Of a stretch of DNA of 64,000 nt, positions 51,264 through 60,476 are shown piece after piece. The translations under genes were made by a program, and so were the position numbers. A model generated the notes under the pieces. The model saw only the letters and a program-made list of their open reading frames with translations. It was not told the DNA's origin and ran no database searches. The DNA is taken from NCBI GenBank assembly GCA_963811335.1, contig CAWERB010000031.1:266584-330583 (forward strand). The letters run 5' to 3'. The stretch is from Trebonia sp963811335. GTDB lineage: Bacteria; Actinomycetota; Actinomycetes; Streptosporangiales; Streptosporangiaceae. Position 1 is the stretch's first letter, and each line of letters begins with the position of its first letter.

Positions 51264-52306
51264 CGCTCGCCTTGGCTGCCTTGCCGCCGCGTACCGTTCT
51301 GGCCACCTGCCAGCCAAGGAGAGCTGATATCGCGGCAGATCGCGCGCGCGTGCAAGATCCTGGCCTGCGGTCGGCCAGTGCGTTCGACAGTCGCAGCCAC
51401 ACTTCTGGAGGCCAGATCCAAGGCCCGGTACTCATCGTCCTTTAGGTCTATCTCGGTTGCCGCAACATTACTCTCAAGCTGGGCAACACTTGAGGCGCCG
51501 GGAATCGCAACCACGGCTGGATCACGAATGACCCAGGCAAGGGCTATCTGAGCAACAGAGACCGAATGCGCGCGGGCGATCTCCCGGAGGATTTTCATGA
51601 GCTCATCGATTCTGTCCAGGGCCGCTGGGGCGAAATCGAAGCTGCCGGCTCTGCGGGCATTGCTCGGTCTGTTGGTCTTGTCGTATCGGCCAGACAGCAA
51701 TCCTTGCGCCAGCGGGCTATGCGCGATGATCAGCCGGCCGTGGTCTCTGGCAAATGCAAGGTTCGCCTCGGCCGGGCGGTTGACCAGGTTGTACGCGACC
51801 TGGTTGCTCAGGATGCGGCTGCCCAGCGAGTTCTCGGCGCCGCGCCAGCGGGCCAGGGAATAGTTGCTGACGCCGACCTCTGCGACCAGGCCATCCTGCT
51901 GGAGGCGACGCAGCTGCCGCATGACGGAGCCGTCCCCAACCAGCGCGTTGGGCCAGTGCATCTGGTAGAGGTCCAGCCGGGCGACCCCGAGGCGACTGGC
52001 GCTCGCCGCGGCGCGCTGCGGCAGCCGGAAAGACGGCGGCAGGATCGGATGAGCCTTCGTGGCAAGGAAAACCGATGCTCGGTCCTCTCCAAGCGCCTCG
52101 CCGAGGATGCGCTCGCTCTGGCCGTCGCCATAGATCGCGGCAGTGTCAAAAAGCGTGATGCCCAACTCGACCGCCCGACGGACGATGAGGCGGGCCTCGT
52201 GCTCGGCATAGAAGGCGCCGTAACCCCACTCTTCGCTACCAAACTGGCTAGTGCCAAGGCCAATCTGAGAGATCTTCTTCCCGGCCCCGACTTCCCGGTA
52301 CAGCAT
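51244..52306 (-). CDS. Aldo/keto reductase, C-terminus uncertain
   Basis: NADPH-dependent (alpha/beta)8 reductase. YREVGAGKKISQIGLGTSQF, ITLFDTAAIYGDGQSERILG (catalytic Asp, Tyr), LATKAHP (Lys), LDLYQMHWPNAL (His), EVGVSNYSLARWRG, AHSPLAQGLLSGRYDK, VAQIALAWVIRDPAVVAIPG, VAATEIDLKDDEYRALD: all four catalytic residues are present. The frame stays open to 51014, overlapping the convergent dehydrogenase gene by 250 bases; a one-base shift near 51400 instead gives an ending at 51244, which I favour. Ribosome site GGGAGGAG. Part of the same island. Confidence 0.82.
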
Positions 52307-52677
52307 GACTGCTGGAACTCCTCCCGCCCCGAGTTACGACCGTCCGGGACACAGCGACCAGGAGACTCACGTCAACAATGTGCGGCCCTTGCTCTCCCAC
52401 CCTGATCAGCCCGTCGTCATGGTAGTGCGTCAGATTGAAGGGCTGCCCCGCAGCAGCTCTGTGTTTCATCAGACAACCGGCGCCGCCCTCCGCCGTTGCC
52501 TGCCTAGCCAGCTCGCGACGCAGCCGCCTCCGCGCGCTGTCGCCACCCTCGATGACCAATTCCAGGGACTATCTAGGGAACGGTTTTTCCTGCGGGACTG
52601 TTCCGCGTAGCGTTGCCCCATTTCGCGGCCAGGTTGGTCAAGCGGGGGACCGAAATGTCAGTAGGTTACGTCACGCT
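52307..52677. other. Gap between island and conserved locus
   Basis: About 370 bases. A reverse-strand frame (start 52469, MKHRAAAGQPFNLTHYHDDG, running 59 bases into the reductase gene) is the only candidate and has a weak, distant ribosome site; I give it low weight. No repeat matching the other edge of the island was found. The promoters of the two divergent genes must lie here. Confidence 0.4.
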
Positions 52678-53721
52678 ATGTGCATGAGACCAGCAGTGAA
52701 AGTGGGGCTGCGGCCGCTGTGGCGGGACAAGGGCACGCTCCAGATCGGCGTCGACCCGCGCCGCGCCCGCGCGCTGACCGGGCTCGGCAAGGCGGCGGCC
52801 GTGGTGAGCCTGCTCGACGGGTCGCGGGACACCGCCGAGGTGGTCAGGACGGCCGCCACGTACGGCATCCGCCAGGAGATCGTGCACCGGGTGATCGAGC
52901 TGCTGGCCACGGCGGGCGTGCTCGACGACTTTCCGGCGGGCCTGCGCGCCGCCCTGCCCGACTACCTCAGGGCGAGGATCGGTCCCGAGCTGGCGTGCGC
53001 CGCGCTAGCGTACGGGCACGGCGACGGCGGTGCGGCGGTGCTCGCCCGGCGGCGGGCGGCGTTCGCCCGGGTGTACGGCGCGGGCCGGGTGGGCGCCTGC
53101 GTCGCCACGTTCCTCGCCGCGTCCGGGGTCGCCTGGGTGAGCTGCCTTGACGCTGGCCTAGCCGAGGCGGCGGATGTCGCGCCCGCGGGCGTCGGCGCCG
53201 CCGACGTGGGCACGGGCGTGGCCGCCGCGGTCGCCCGCGCCGTGCACCGGGTGGCGCCCGAGGTCCGCACCGCGGACGACGCCCGGCGGCTGCCCGACCT
53301 GGCGGTGATCACTGGCCGGCCGGACCCGGTACTGCTCGCCGCGCTCGTCCGCGACCGGGTACCGCACCTGGCGGTGCACGCGGAAGAGGCGATCGGCGTG
53401 GTCGGGCCGCTGGTGCTGCCCGGTCGCTCCGCGTGTGTCCGCTGCCTGGACCTGAGCCGGGCGGCGCGCGACCCGGCGTGGCCGCGGATCCTGGCCCAGG
53501 CCGGCGGTGAGTGCGGGTCGCCGGCGAGCACGCAGGCGTGCGACACCGTACTCGCGGCGGCCACTGCGGCGCTCGCCGCCGCTCAGGCGCTCACGTTCAT
53601 CGACCGTGCCTGCGAGCCGGCCACCGCGAACGCGACGCTCGAGGTGGTGCTCCCCGGCTGGCAGTGGCAGCGCCGCGGCTGGCCGGCGCACCCGGCCTGT
53701 ACCTGCGGCGCGGCCTGCTAG
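52678..53721 (+). CDS. ThiF/E1-like protein (often labelled TOMM leader-peptide-binding)
   Basis: 347 residues; the exact start is uncertain (ATG 52678, ATG 52684). An N-terminal wHTH-like part with QIGVDPRRARALTGLGKAAA, VVSLLDGSRDTAEVVRTA; a central Rossmann core with RVYGAGRVGACVATFLAASG; and zinc-type cysteine pairs SACVRCLDLSRAARDPAW and HPACTCGAAC. The E1-like adenylation arginine and aspartate are not obvious. It belongs to the conserved block between the ABC1 kinase and the DUF2342 protein, so a housekeeping role is more likely than peptide natural-product synthesis. Stop shared with the next gene as CTAG (53718-53721). Confidence 0.75.
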   Translation: MCMRPAVKVGLRPLWRDKGTLQIGVDPRRARALTGLGKAAAVVSLLDGSRDTAEVVRTAATYGIRQEIVHRVIELLATAGVLDDFPAGLRAALPDYLRARIGPELACAALAYGHGDGGAAVLARRRAAFARVYGAGRVGACVATFLAASGVAWVSCLDAGLAEAADVAPAGVGAADVGTGVAAAVARAVHRVAPEVRTADDARRLPDLAVITGRPDPVLLAALVRDRVPHLAVHAEEAIGVVGPLVLPGRSACVRCLDLSRAARDPAWPRILAQAGGECGSPASTQACDTVLAAATAALAAAQALTFIDRACEPATANATLEVVLPGWQWQRRGWPAHPACTCGAAC

Positions 53722-55175
53722 CCCGCGGGGTTCTCGCGCTCCTCGCCTCCCGTTGGTTCCTCGCCGTCCGCGGGCTGCGGGCCTTCGGCTGGCCGCTCGT
53801 CGGCGACGGCGTCCTCGAAGTCAGCCATGTCGAGGTCGGTGTTGCCGCGCAGGAAGGCCTCCGGGTTCTCCAGGTCCTCCGCGGTCGGCAGCAGGTCCGG
53901 GTGCGCCCACAGCGCGTCGCGCCCTTCGGTGCCGCGTGCCTCCGCAAGTCCCGACCACAGCGCGGCGGCCTCCCGGAGCATCCGGGGCCGCAACTCGAGG
54001 CCGACCAGGGTGGCGAAGGTCCGCTCGGCCGGCCCGCCGGACGCCCGGCGACGGCGGATCGCCTCCGCCAGGGCCACGGCGTGCACGAGGCGCGAGTCGG
54101 CGGCGGCGGAGACGACCGCCGCCACCCAGCCCTCGACGAGGGCGAGCGCCGTCTCCAGCCGGGCGAGCGCGGCCTTCTGCTGCGGCGTGTCCTCCGGACG
54201 GAACAGGGTCTCGCCGGACAACGCCTCGCGCAGCGCCTCCTCCGGGTTGGTCATGTCGAGCTCAGGCAGGGCGTCGCGGAGACGGCTCATGTCCACGGAG
54301 ATGCCGGCCGCGTACGCCTCGACCGCGCCGAGCAGGTGCTGGCGCAGCCACGGCACGTGACCGAACAGCCGGTGGTGCGCGGCCTCCCGCAGCGCGAGGA
54401 AGATCCGTACCTCGCTCAGCTCGACCGACAGGCCCTCACCGAACGCCGCGACACCGGACGGCAGCAGCGCCGCGGTGCCTTCCGCGGCAAGCGGCAGGCC
54501 GATGTCGGTGGTGCTTGCCATGTCTCCGGCCAGCTCGCCGATGGCGGTGCCGACCTGGCCGCCGAGCATCGCACCGCCGAGCTGGCGCAGCATCGGCGCG
54601 AACGCGCTGAGCCCGCCCATACCGGACAGCATGGCCCGCATCTCCGGCGGCACCTCGGCGTCGTCGAGCTGTGACGGGTCGAAGGCCATCATGGAGCCCA
54701 TCGCGTCGACCGCCTTGGCGGCGATCGGCTCGCATAGCGAGGACCAGACGGGGAAGGTGGCTTCCAGCCACTCCGACTTGGACCACGCCTCGATCTTCCT
54801 GATACCGGAAGGGAAAGCGGTGACATCATCGAGCCACAGGTCCGCGAGCCGGACGGCATCGGTCACCGCGGCACGCTCGTTGGCGAGCACGCTCGGGTCG
54901 CCCTTGGCGACGATTGTGTGCCTCGCCAGGTTCCTGGCGAGCTCCCAGTTGACCGGACCGCCGCTGTACGAGAGCAGGTCCGCGAACTGGCGCAGCGCGT
55001 CAGCGAACTGGTTGGGGTTCGCCCCGCCACTGGGGTCTCCCGGGCCGCCGGGCAGCCCGAAGCCGAACGGGCCCTGGCCGCCGGGCCCTTGGCCGCCGGG
55101 ACCTGAACCCCCGTGCGGGTCGTCGTCGCCTGGCCGCCCGGGCGGCCCGAAGCCGAAGGGAGGACGCTCAGCCAC
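53718..55175 (-). CDS. Zinc-dependent metalloprotease-like protein (DUF2342)
   Basis: 485 residues from a GTG with GGGGG upstream. Gly/Pro-rich N-terminus, then DLLSYSGGPVNWELARNLAR, a helical core GGAMLGGQVGTAIGELAGDM, and the zinc motif LALREAAHHRLFGHVPWLRQ (ExxxH-type variant) followed by VEAYAAGISVDMSRLRDAL. Acidic C-terminal tail. Members are annotated as F420-biosynthesis-associated or zinc-dependent metalloproteases; the activity is not established. Convergent with the ThiF-like gene, as in related genomes. Confidence 0.85.
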   Translation of the reverse strand: MAERPPFGFGPPGRPGDDDPHGGSGPGGQGPGGQGPFGFGLPGGPGDPSGGANPNQFADALRQFADLLSYSGGPVNWELARNLARHTIVAKGDPSVLANERAAVTDAVRLADLWLDDVTAFPSGIRKIEAWSKSEWLEATFPVWSSLCEPIAAKAVDAMGSMMAFDPSQLDDAEVPPEMRAMLSGMGGLSAFAPMLRQLGGAMLGGQVGTAIGELAGDMASTTDIGLPLAAEGTAALLPSGVAAFGEGLSVELSEVRIFLALREAAHHRLFGHVPWLRQHLLGAVEAYAAGISVDMSRLRDALPELDMTNPEEALREALSGETLFRPEDTPQQKAALARLETALALVEGWVAAVVSAAADSRLVHAVALAEAIRRRRASGGPAERTFATLVGLELRPRMLREAAALWSGLAEARGTEGRDALWAHPDLLPTAEDLENPEAFLRGNTDLDMADFEDAVADERPAEGPQPADGEEPTGGEERENPAG

Positions 55176-55223
55176 GATGCACCCCCTTCGCTCTCAGATG
55201 GTCGGGCAGGATAGAAGGGTCAT

Positions 55224-55283
55224 GAACCTTCTTCCTCTGCCCTCGTCTAAGACTAGTAGGGCAGGAACGGACGAAGAAGGTTC
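55224..55283. promoter_or_regulatory. Long inverted repeat between the divergent protease and SDR genes
   Basis: GAACCTTCTTC (55224-55234) and GAAGAAGGTTC (55273-55283) are exact complements; inside them CTGCCC (55237-55242) pairs with GGGCAG (55259-55264). It lies between two divergent starts (55175 and 55312), where a shared operator or mRNA structure would act on both. Confidence 0.6.
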
Positions 55284-55311
55284 GAGCCACGCTATTCGGG
55301 AGTAGCCGACT

Positions 55312-56445
55312 TTGAGAAACGGCAGACGGCAGGTTCGCCCTGAGCGCAGCGTTCGCCGTGAGCGTAGCACCGCCGCGGTACCGCCGGTGGTGGCGGTCAC
55401 GGGTGCGGCGCGCGGAGTCGGGCACGCGCTGGTGACAAGGCTCGCCGGATCGGACCGCGTGGGCCGCGTGGTCGCGATCGACGATCACCGCGGCGACGCC
55501 ACCGGGGTCATGTGGCGGCTCGCGGACGTCAGGGACCCCACGCTGGCCTCGCGGCTCGCGGACGTGGACGTGGTGGTGCACACCGACGTGGACGCCGCGG
55601 CCGACAGCAACCCGAGGGACCGGCGCGCGCGCAACGTGCGCGGCGCGCAGACCGTGCTGACCGCCGCGGCGGCCGAACGGGTCGGCCGGGTCGTCCTGGT
55701 GACGAGCGCCATGGTGTACGGCGCCCGGCCGGACAACCCGGTACCGCTGCCGGAGGACGCGCCGCTGCTCGCCGACTCGGGCAGCAGCCTGGCCGGCGAC
55801 CTGCTCGAGATCGAGGAGCTCGCCCGGCGCTCCCGTCGGGTCAACCCCGGTACCTCGGTCACCGTGGTGCGCCCCGCCGCGCTGGTGGGAGATGCCGGCG
55901 ATACCCTGCTGACCAGGCATTTCGAGGCGCCCCGGCTGCTCGTCGTGCGCGGCAGCGCGCCGCGCTGGCAGTTCTGCCACGTCGATGACCTGGCGGCCGC
56001 GCTCGAGCTCGCGGCGGCCGGCGTGGTCAGCGGCGACTTCGCGGTGGGCTGCGACGGGTCGCTGTCGCAGGCCGAGGTCGAGTCGCTGAGCGGCCTGAAG
56101 TCGCTTGAGCTGCCCGCCCGGCTGACCTTCAGCACCGCGCAGCGGCTGCACCGCCTCGGCGTGATCCCGTCGCCGTCGGCGGAGCTGCGCTACGTGGTCT
56201 ACCCGTGGGTGGTGGAGTGCGCCGCGCTGCACGCGGCCGGCTGGCAGCCTGCGTTCTCTAACGCCGAGGCGCTGTCGGTACTGCTCGCGGCCCGGGCGGG
56301 GCATCACGCGGTGGCGGGGCGGCGGATCGCGCGGAAGGACGCGGCGATCACCGCGGCGGGTGCCGCCGGGACCGCCGCCGCGGTCATCGGCACCGCGGCG
56401 ATCGTCCGCCACGCACGGAAGAAGGCAGGCCAGGCTGACTTATGA
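55312..56445 (+). CDS. NAD-dependent epimerase/short-chain dehydrogenase family protein
   Basis: 377 residues from TTG; a later start near the GTG codons at about 55386 is equally possible because the first 25 residues are basic and atypical. Rossmann motif VAVTGAARGVGHALVTRLAG (TGxxGxxG-like), DVRDPTLASRLADVDVVVHT, VLVTSAMVYGARPDNPVPLP with the YGA catalytic region, VVRPAALVGDAGD, CHVDDLAAALELAAAG. The Lys of the YxxxK pair is not obvious. C-terminal hydrophobic helix (AAGAAGTAAAVIGTAAIV) may anchor it to the membrane. Confidence 0.8.
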   Translation: MRNGRRQVRPERSVRRERSTAAVPPVVAVTGAARGVGHALVTRLAGSDRVGRVVAIDDHRGDATGVMWRLADVRDPTLASRLADVDVVVHTDVDAAADSNPRDRRARNVRGAQTVLTAAAAERVGRVVLVTSAMVYGARPDNPVPLPEDAPLLADSGSSLAGDLLEIEELARRSRRVNPGTSVTVVRPAALVGDAGDTLLTRHFEAPRLLVVRGSAPRWQFCHVDDLAAALELAAAGVVSGDFAVGCDGSLSQAEVESLSGLKSLELPARLTFSTAQRLHRLGVIPSPSAELRYVVYPWVVECAALHAAGWQPAFSNAEALSVLLAARAGHHAVAGRRIARKDAAITAAGAAGTAAAVIGTAAIVRHARKKAGQADL

Positions 56446-56993
56446 CCGCCGCGCAGCGTAGCGGGCTCCTCATTTGCGGGGCCTTCGTTCCTGCTGCGCG
56501 CGGACTGCTTTATGACTTTTAGTGTTTTTGGGGAAGCAAGCGAGCGTTCAGGCTGACTGCTACACTCGTGCCCGAGTTGTCCGCTCGGCGTAGGGCGGCG
56601 CCTGGTGGAGGGCGGGACTGTTCAGAGGTGGCAACGAGCGGTGTGTCGGGCTGCTGACAGGCCGGAGTGGGTGTCCCGTGAGCATCAACCAGGTGATCAA
56701 CGCGGGCTAGACCGTCACGTCGTACGTTACTGGATCGCTGCGCTGCCTCATGGGAGCGTAGCGGTTCTCGTTGTAGGGGAGGGGCGGGAGCAGTTGGTGT
56801 CTCGAAGCGACGCGACTTCGCTGTCGGCCGCTGCGGGCCGTGTGAGCGCAACCATGCCTAGCTTGGTGTCGCTGCCTTCACCTGGCAGGCATGCGTCGTT
56901 GAACGCGTTTTCGATGACACTCGGGAACGGGCGGGCCCGAAGCACGAGTTGCCCGGGCAGCGCAAGTCTGAGTGGAAGCGTCAAGGAGCTGAC
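56446..56993. other. Gap before the exopolysaccharide cluster
   Basis: 548 bases without a credible gene. At the left, GCGCAGC can pair with GCTGCGC across about 35 bases, followed by T-rich TTTATGACTTTTAGTGTTTTT (56509-56528): a possible weak terminator for the SDR gene. The rest is unremarkable and probably holds the promoter of the glycosyltransferase operon. Confidence 0.4.
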
Positions 56994-58238
56994 ATGGAGC
57001 TGACTGTTGTCCTTCCCTGCCTCGATGAGGCGGAGACGGTGGCCACGTGTGTCTCCAAGGCCGTGCGGTTCATCGCGGAGAGCGGGATCGACGGCGAGGT
57101 GATTGTCGCCGACAACGGAAGCACCGACGGCAGCCGGCAACTCGCGGCCGACGCCGGAGCCCGTGTGGTTCCCATCAACGACAAGGGCTACGGTAACGCG
57201 CTCATGGGCGGCATTATCGCGGCTCGCGGCGAGTACGTGATCATGGGTGACGCCGACGACAGCTACGACTTCACGAAGCTCATGCCGTTCATCGTGGAAC
57301 TGCGCAAGGGCGCAGACTTGGTGATGGGAAACCGGTTCAAGGGCGGCGTCGAGCCAGGAGCAATGCCGGCGCTGCACAAGTACCTCGGCAATCCCGTGCT
57401 TTCATTCATCGGCCGGCTGTTCTTCCGCAGTTCAATCGGTGACTTCCACTGCGGTCTGCGCGGATTCCGCCGGGCCAGCGTCCTTGACCTGCACTTGCAG
57501 GCTGCGGGCATGGAGTTCGCAAGCGAGATGGTGGTAAAGGCGACGCTCGCCCGACAGAAGATCGCCGAGGTGCCCACCACGCTGTCAAAGGACGGCCGGA
57601 GTCGCGCGCCGCACCTGCGGACCTGGCGGGACGGCTGGCGTCACCTGAGGTTCCTGCTCCTGTTCAGCCCACGGTGGCTGTTTTTCATCCCGGGTGTCCT
57701 CACGCTCCTCCTTGGCCTGGTCATCGGCGCGATGACCGCGACGGGTCCGATCACCATCGGCACGGTGACATTCGACGTCAGCACCCTGGTCGCGGCAAGC
57801 GGGATGGTGATCATCGGCTTTCAGTCGATCCTGTTCTGGCTGTTTACCCGGGCCTACGCCCGTACAGAAGGCTTCCTTCCCGACTCGCCGACGGCAGAGA
57901 AGGTCCTCGCCAGATTCTCCCTGGAACGCGTGCTCTTCATCGGCGGTGTCATTGGGCTTGCCGGGCTGGCAGGCCTGGTCTTCTCGCTCGTCGACTGGCA
58001 GGCCACAGGGTTCGGTCGGCTGAACTACGAGCATGCTCTGCGAGTGATGGTCCCGTCGGTTACCGCGTTGACGTTGGGTTGGCAGACGATACTCGGGGGC
58101 TTCTTCCTGTCGATCCTCAATATCACCCAGACGAGGCGTGCGACGATCGCCGAGACAGTCTCGACCGAACCGAGCGAAGAACGGCACGTTGCCGCGTGCT
58201 CACACCTGAGGTGCCATGAAGCAACCTTCGCCACATGA
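56994..58238 (+). CDS. GT2 glycosyltransferase with membrane domain (dolichol-phosphate-sugar type)
   Basis: 414 residues from the ATG at 56994, six bases after AAGGAG. GT-A domain: LTVVLPCLDEAETVATCVSK, VIVADNGSTDGSRQLAADAG, IMGDADDSYDFTKLMPFIVE (DxD), LVMGNRFKGGVEPGAMPALH, DFHCGLRGFRRASVLDL. Then membrane helices (LFFIPGVLTLLLGLVIGAM, SGMVIIGFQSILFWLF, VLFIGGVIGLAGLAGLVFSL, LGWQTILGGFFLSILNI). Probably transfers a hexose to a polyprenyl phosphate on the cytoplasmic face, feeding surface polysaccharide. Overlaps the next gene by 23 bases. Confidence 0.9.
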   Translation: MELTVVLPCLDEAETVATCVSKAVRFIAESGIDGEVIVADNGSTDGSRQLAADAGARVVPINDKGYGNALMGGIIAARGEYVIMGDADDSYDFTKLMPFIVELRKGADLVMGNRFKGGVEPGAMPALHKYLGNPVLSFIGRLFFRSSIGDFHCGLRGFRRASVLDLHLQAAGMEFASEMVVKATLARQKIAEVPTTLSKDGRSRAPHLRTWRDGWRHLRFLLLFSPRWLFFIPGVLTLLLGLVIGAMTATGPITIGTVTFDVSTLVAASGMVIIGFQSILFWLFTRAYARTEGFLPDSPTAEKVLARFSLERVLFIGGVIGLAGLAGLVFSLVDWQATGFGRLNYEHALRVMVPSVTALTLGWQTILGGFFLSILNITQTRRATIAETVSTEPSEERHVAACSHLRCHEATFAT

Positions 58239-59475
58239 CCCAAGGCGCAAAGAAAAAGGGCGCCGGAGCGCTGGCTCCGCGGCACAGGAGGCAGGCCGAC
58301 CGCGCAGGCTACTGATGCTTAGCTCAGGTTCATATAACAGCACCCTGTCGATCCGGACGCGCTACCTAGCTCGGCATTTGTCCGATGCGTGGGAGATAAC
58401 CATTATCGCGCCGTCGGCAGACAAGTATAACGACTTTAAGCCGGACTATTCACTCAAATCTGAATTCGCGCGGCTCATCCAGCCCTGGCAGCTCGCTACG
58501 CGTTCCTTTATGCTGAACCTGATCCCGTATTTGTTTACATCTCTTGTATCGATCATCCGCGCACGGGCCGACGCGGTAATCATCAACAAGCCTACGCCGA
58601 TCACCGTGCTTGGGCTCGTGCCGAAGCTGTTGTCTCGCACCGCCGTCGTGGTGGACCTGGATGACCTGGGCGCTGAGGTAATAAGAAACGAGGGTCGCTC
58701 GCGCCTTACCTATGGGTTGGTCGACTGGAGCGAGCGGTTCTGTGTGCGGCACGCTGACGCGGTCGCGGTCGCGTCGACCACGCTCCGCGAACACGTGCGG
58801 CAGCTCCACCCGGGCAAGCCGATCCTGATGCTGCCGAACGCCGTCGAGCCGGGCGAGTATCACGTGGTGGCCGAACAACGCCCGCGTCACGGGCTGTACT
58901 TTTTCGGTGCGCTTAACCGGCTAGATTTGATTAAAGATCTACTGCAGGCCATGCCAACCGTCTTGAATCAGGTGCCAGACACGCGCTTGACGATTATCGG
59001 GGGTGGCACTGCGCTTGATGATGCTAAGAGCATGTGCCGTGAGCTGGGCATCGAGGCAGCAGTGGCCTGGACTGGCTGGCAGACAGACATGCTAGCGGTG
59101 CAGAACTACACTCAGTTTGCGGATGTCGGGGTCTGCTACCTGCCCGACATACGAACAGTGCGTGCCGCGAGCAATATGAAGGTCTTCCAGTACATGGCCA
59201 TGGGAACCGTGCCGGTGGTGAGCGACGTGGGAGACCTGCGCAGTTACGTTCAGGACGGCCAGGCCGGCGTAGTGGTGCAGCCAGGCAACGTGCAGGCCCT
59301 GGCAGGCACGCTGGTTGAACTGCTACAAGACGACGAGGCCCGAGTGCGCATGGCCAAGGAGGCCTGGCACCTGGCCGGAGACGAACACTCATGGCGGACT
59401 CGCGCCACGGCGCTGGAAGCGTTCTTGAGCGAAACAGTTACGGCTGCGCGCTCCTGGCGCGGCGCGGCGCGGTGA
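58216..59475 (+). CDS. GT4-family glycosyltransferase (GT-B fold)
   Basis: 419 residues. N-terminal Rossmann domain: LLMLSSGSYNSTLSIRTRYL, ADAVIINKPTPITVLGLVPK, TAVVVDLDDLGAEVIRNEGR; C-terminal donor domain: LYFFGALNRLDLIKDLLQAM, TRLTIIGGGTALDD, WTGWQTDMLAVQNYTQFADV, ASNMKVFQYMAMGTVPVVSD (GT4 EX7E region, first Glu replaced), VQPGNVQALAGTLVELLQDD. Probably adds a sugar to the growing exopolysaccharide repeat. The first half is noticeably AT-richer than the bulk of the window. Confidence 0.87.
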   Translation: MKQPSPHDPRRKEKGRRSAGSAAQEAGRPRRLLMLSSGSYNSTLSIRTRYLARHLSDAWEITIIAPSADKYNDFKPDYSLKSEFARLIQPWQLATRSFMLNLIPYLFTSLVSIIRARADAVIINKPTPITVLGLVPKLLSRTAVVVDLDDLGAEVIRNEGRSRLTYGLVDWSERFCVRHADAVAVASTTLREHVRQLHPGKPILMLPNAVEPGEYHVVAEQRPRHGLYFFGALNRLDLIKDLLQAMPTVLNQVPDTRLTIIGGGTALDDAKSMCRELGIEAAVAWTGWQTDMLAVQNYTQFADVGVCYLPDIRTVRAASNMKVFQYMAMGTVPVVSDVGDLRSYVQDGQAGVVVQPGNVQALAGTLVELLQDDEARVRMAKEAWHLAGDEHSWRTRATALEAFLSETVTAARSWRGAAR

Positions 59476-59867
59476 CCGAAGGGCGACTCGGGGCGGACGA
59501 CCATCTGGCGAGGTAGGGCCTCTTGGACGATTGCGAAGTTTCGGCTCCAGGCTGCCGATCCATGACGTATAGTTACACACGGCGTTACAGGGACATTTGG
59601 GTCTCTCTAGGCTGCTCCTCATGTGGATTGACACGCACATCACGAGGACGGTCCGCGCTTTGCTGAGCATGTGCAGCCGATGCCGCAGCAGGAGAAGAAG
59701 CACTCCGGCGTCGAGAGCCCAGCAGAGATTTAAAGGTGGTTTGTAGTGCGCGCTGAGGAGCAGGGGCGTCGCCCATCATCATCGAGTTATGGGCAACCCG
59801 ATGAGGATCCACAAGTCTCACAGCAGGTAGCAGCCACGCTGGGATTTCTGGCTGCTATGGAACTGGA
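59476..59867. other. Gap inside the polysaccharide cluster
   Basis: About 390 bases with no frame of protein character. It contains a short frame starting ATGGGCAACCCGATGAGG (59789) that stops after 14 codons. AT-richer than the left part of the window. Confidence 0.4.
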
Positions 59868-60286
59868 TTGCTTGCGATAGCCCTTGCTGTCGCGAGCTTG
59901 CTGTCGCCATGGGTTCGCCATGAATGGACATTGTCCTTGAAACGTCAGCCCACCCTCTACACACAGCTTGGCTTCGCTAATGCCGCCAACCTGCCGGCTA
60001 CCGGAGTTCGCGGGAAAAGCGTACCGATATCTTTTGTCATAACCAATGATGAGGGGAGACAGGTTTCTTACCGGTATGTTGTGGCATCGGGAGCGGAGCC
60101 AAATTGACAACGCTTAGTTCAGCGACGAGAGTCCTTGCCGCGGGGGCCTCATGGGGCGTGGATATCGCTGTCGTGCCTAAGTGTGCAGCAGCCTCCTGCC
60201 GAGTTCAGATATCTCTGCCCGAACAAAATGAGAGCATCGATTTCATGTTGACGTACCCAGACCAGAGCGGAAAGAAAAGTAAGTGA
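59868..60286 (+). CDS. DUF1616/Ig-like membrane-anchored protein, frame break near 60103
   Basis: N-terminal helix (AIALAVASLLSPWVRHEW), then LKRQPTLYTQLGFANAANLP, VRGKSVPISFVITNDEGRQV, SYRYVVASG; after a one-base change near 60103 TTLSSATRVLAAGASWGVDI, CRVQISLPEQNESIDFMLTY. The pattern matches the extracytoplasmic Ig-like part of DUF1616 proteins. The start (TTG) is unsure. About 139 residues. Next to polysaccharide genes; function unknown. Confidence 0.55.
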
Positions 60287-60292
60287 GCGGCA

Positions 60293-60475
60293 GTGGCCGC
60301 GTCCCCGGCCGGGTCGCTGACAGGGATCGCGATAGGGGAATGGTCGGTTAATAACCGCAGGCCTGCTCCGGTTGCCCCTAGGAAATCGGGCGGCGCTCCT
60401 AGTGCGCAACGTGTCTTTGCTGCATTCGCCGTCCTGATCCTGGCTTTTGTCGTCAACGTCATGGTCTTTGGCTAA
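60293..60475 (+). CDS. Small single-helix membrane protein
   Basis: 60 residues: a polar, basic N-terminus (IGEWSVNNRRPAPVAPRKSG) and a C-terminal helix FAAFAVLILAFVVNVMVFG at the very end (tail anchor). Starts 7 bases after the previous stop and ends one base before the GTG of the large membrane-protein gene, so it fits the operon tightly. No family recognised. Confidence 0.5.
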   Translation: MAASPAGSLTGIAIGEWSVNNRRPAPVAPRKSGGAPSAQRVFAAFAVLILAFVVNVMVFG

Positions 60476-60476
60476 C

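Noticed and set aside
52248..52559. RiPP precursor peptide next to the ThiF/TOMM-type gene
   Set aside because: Weak ribosome site, 59-base overlap with the reductase gene, opposite strand; and the ThiF-like gene belongs to a conserved housekeeping block.
47891..52677. Complete integrative element or prophage
   Set aside because: No integrase, att duplication at both edges, replication or structural genes; only remnants and metabolic cargo.
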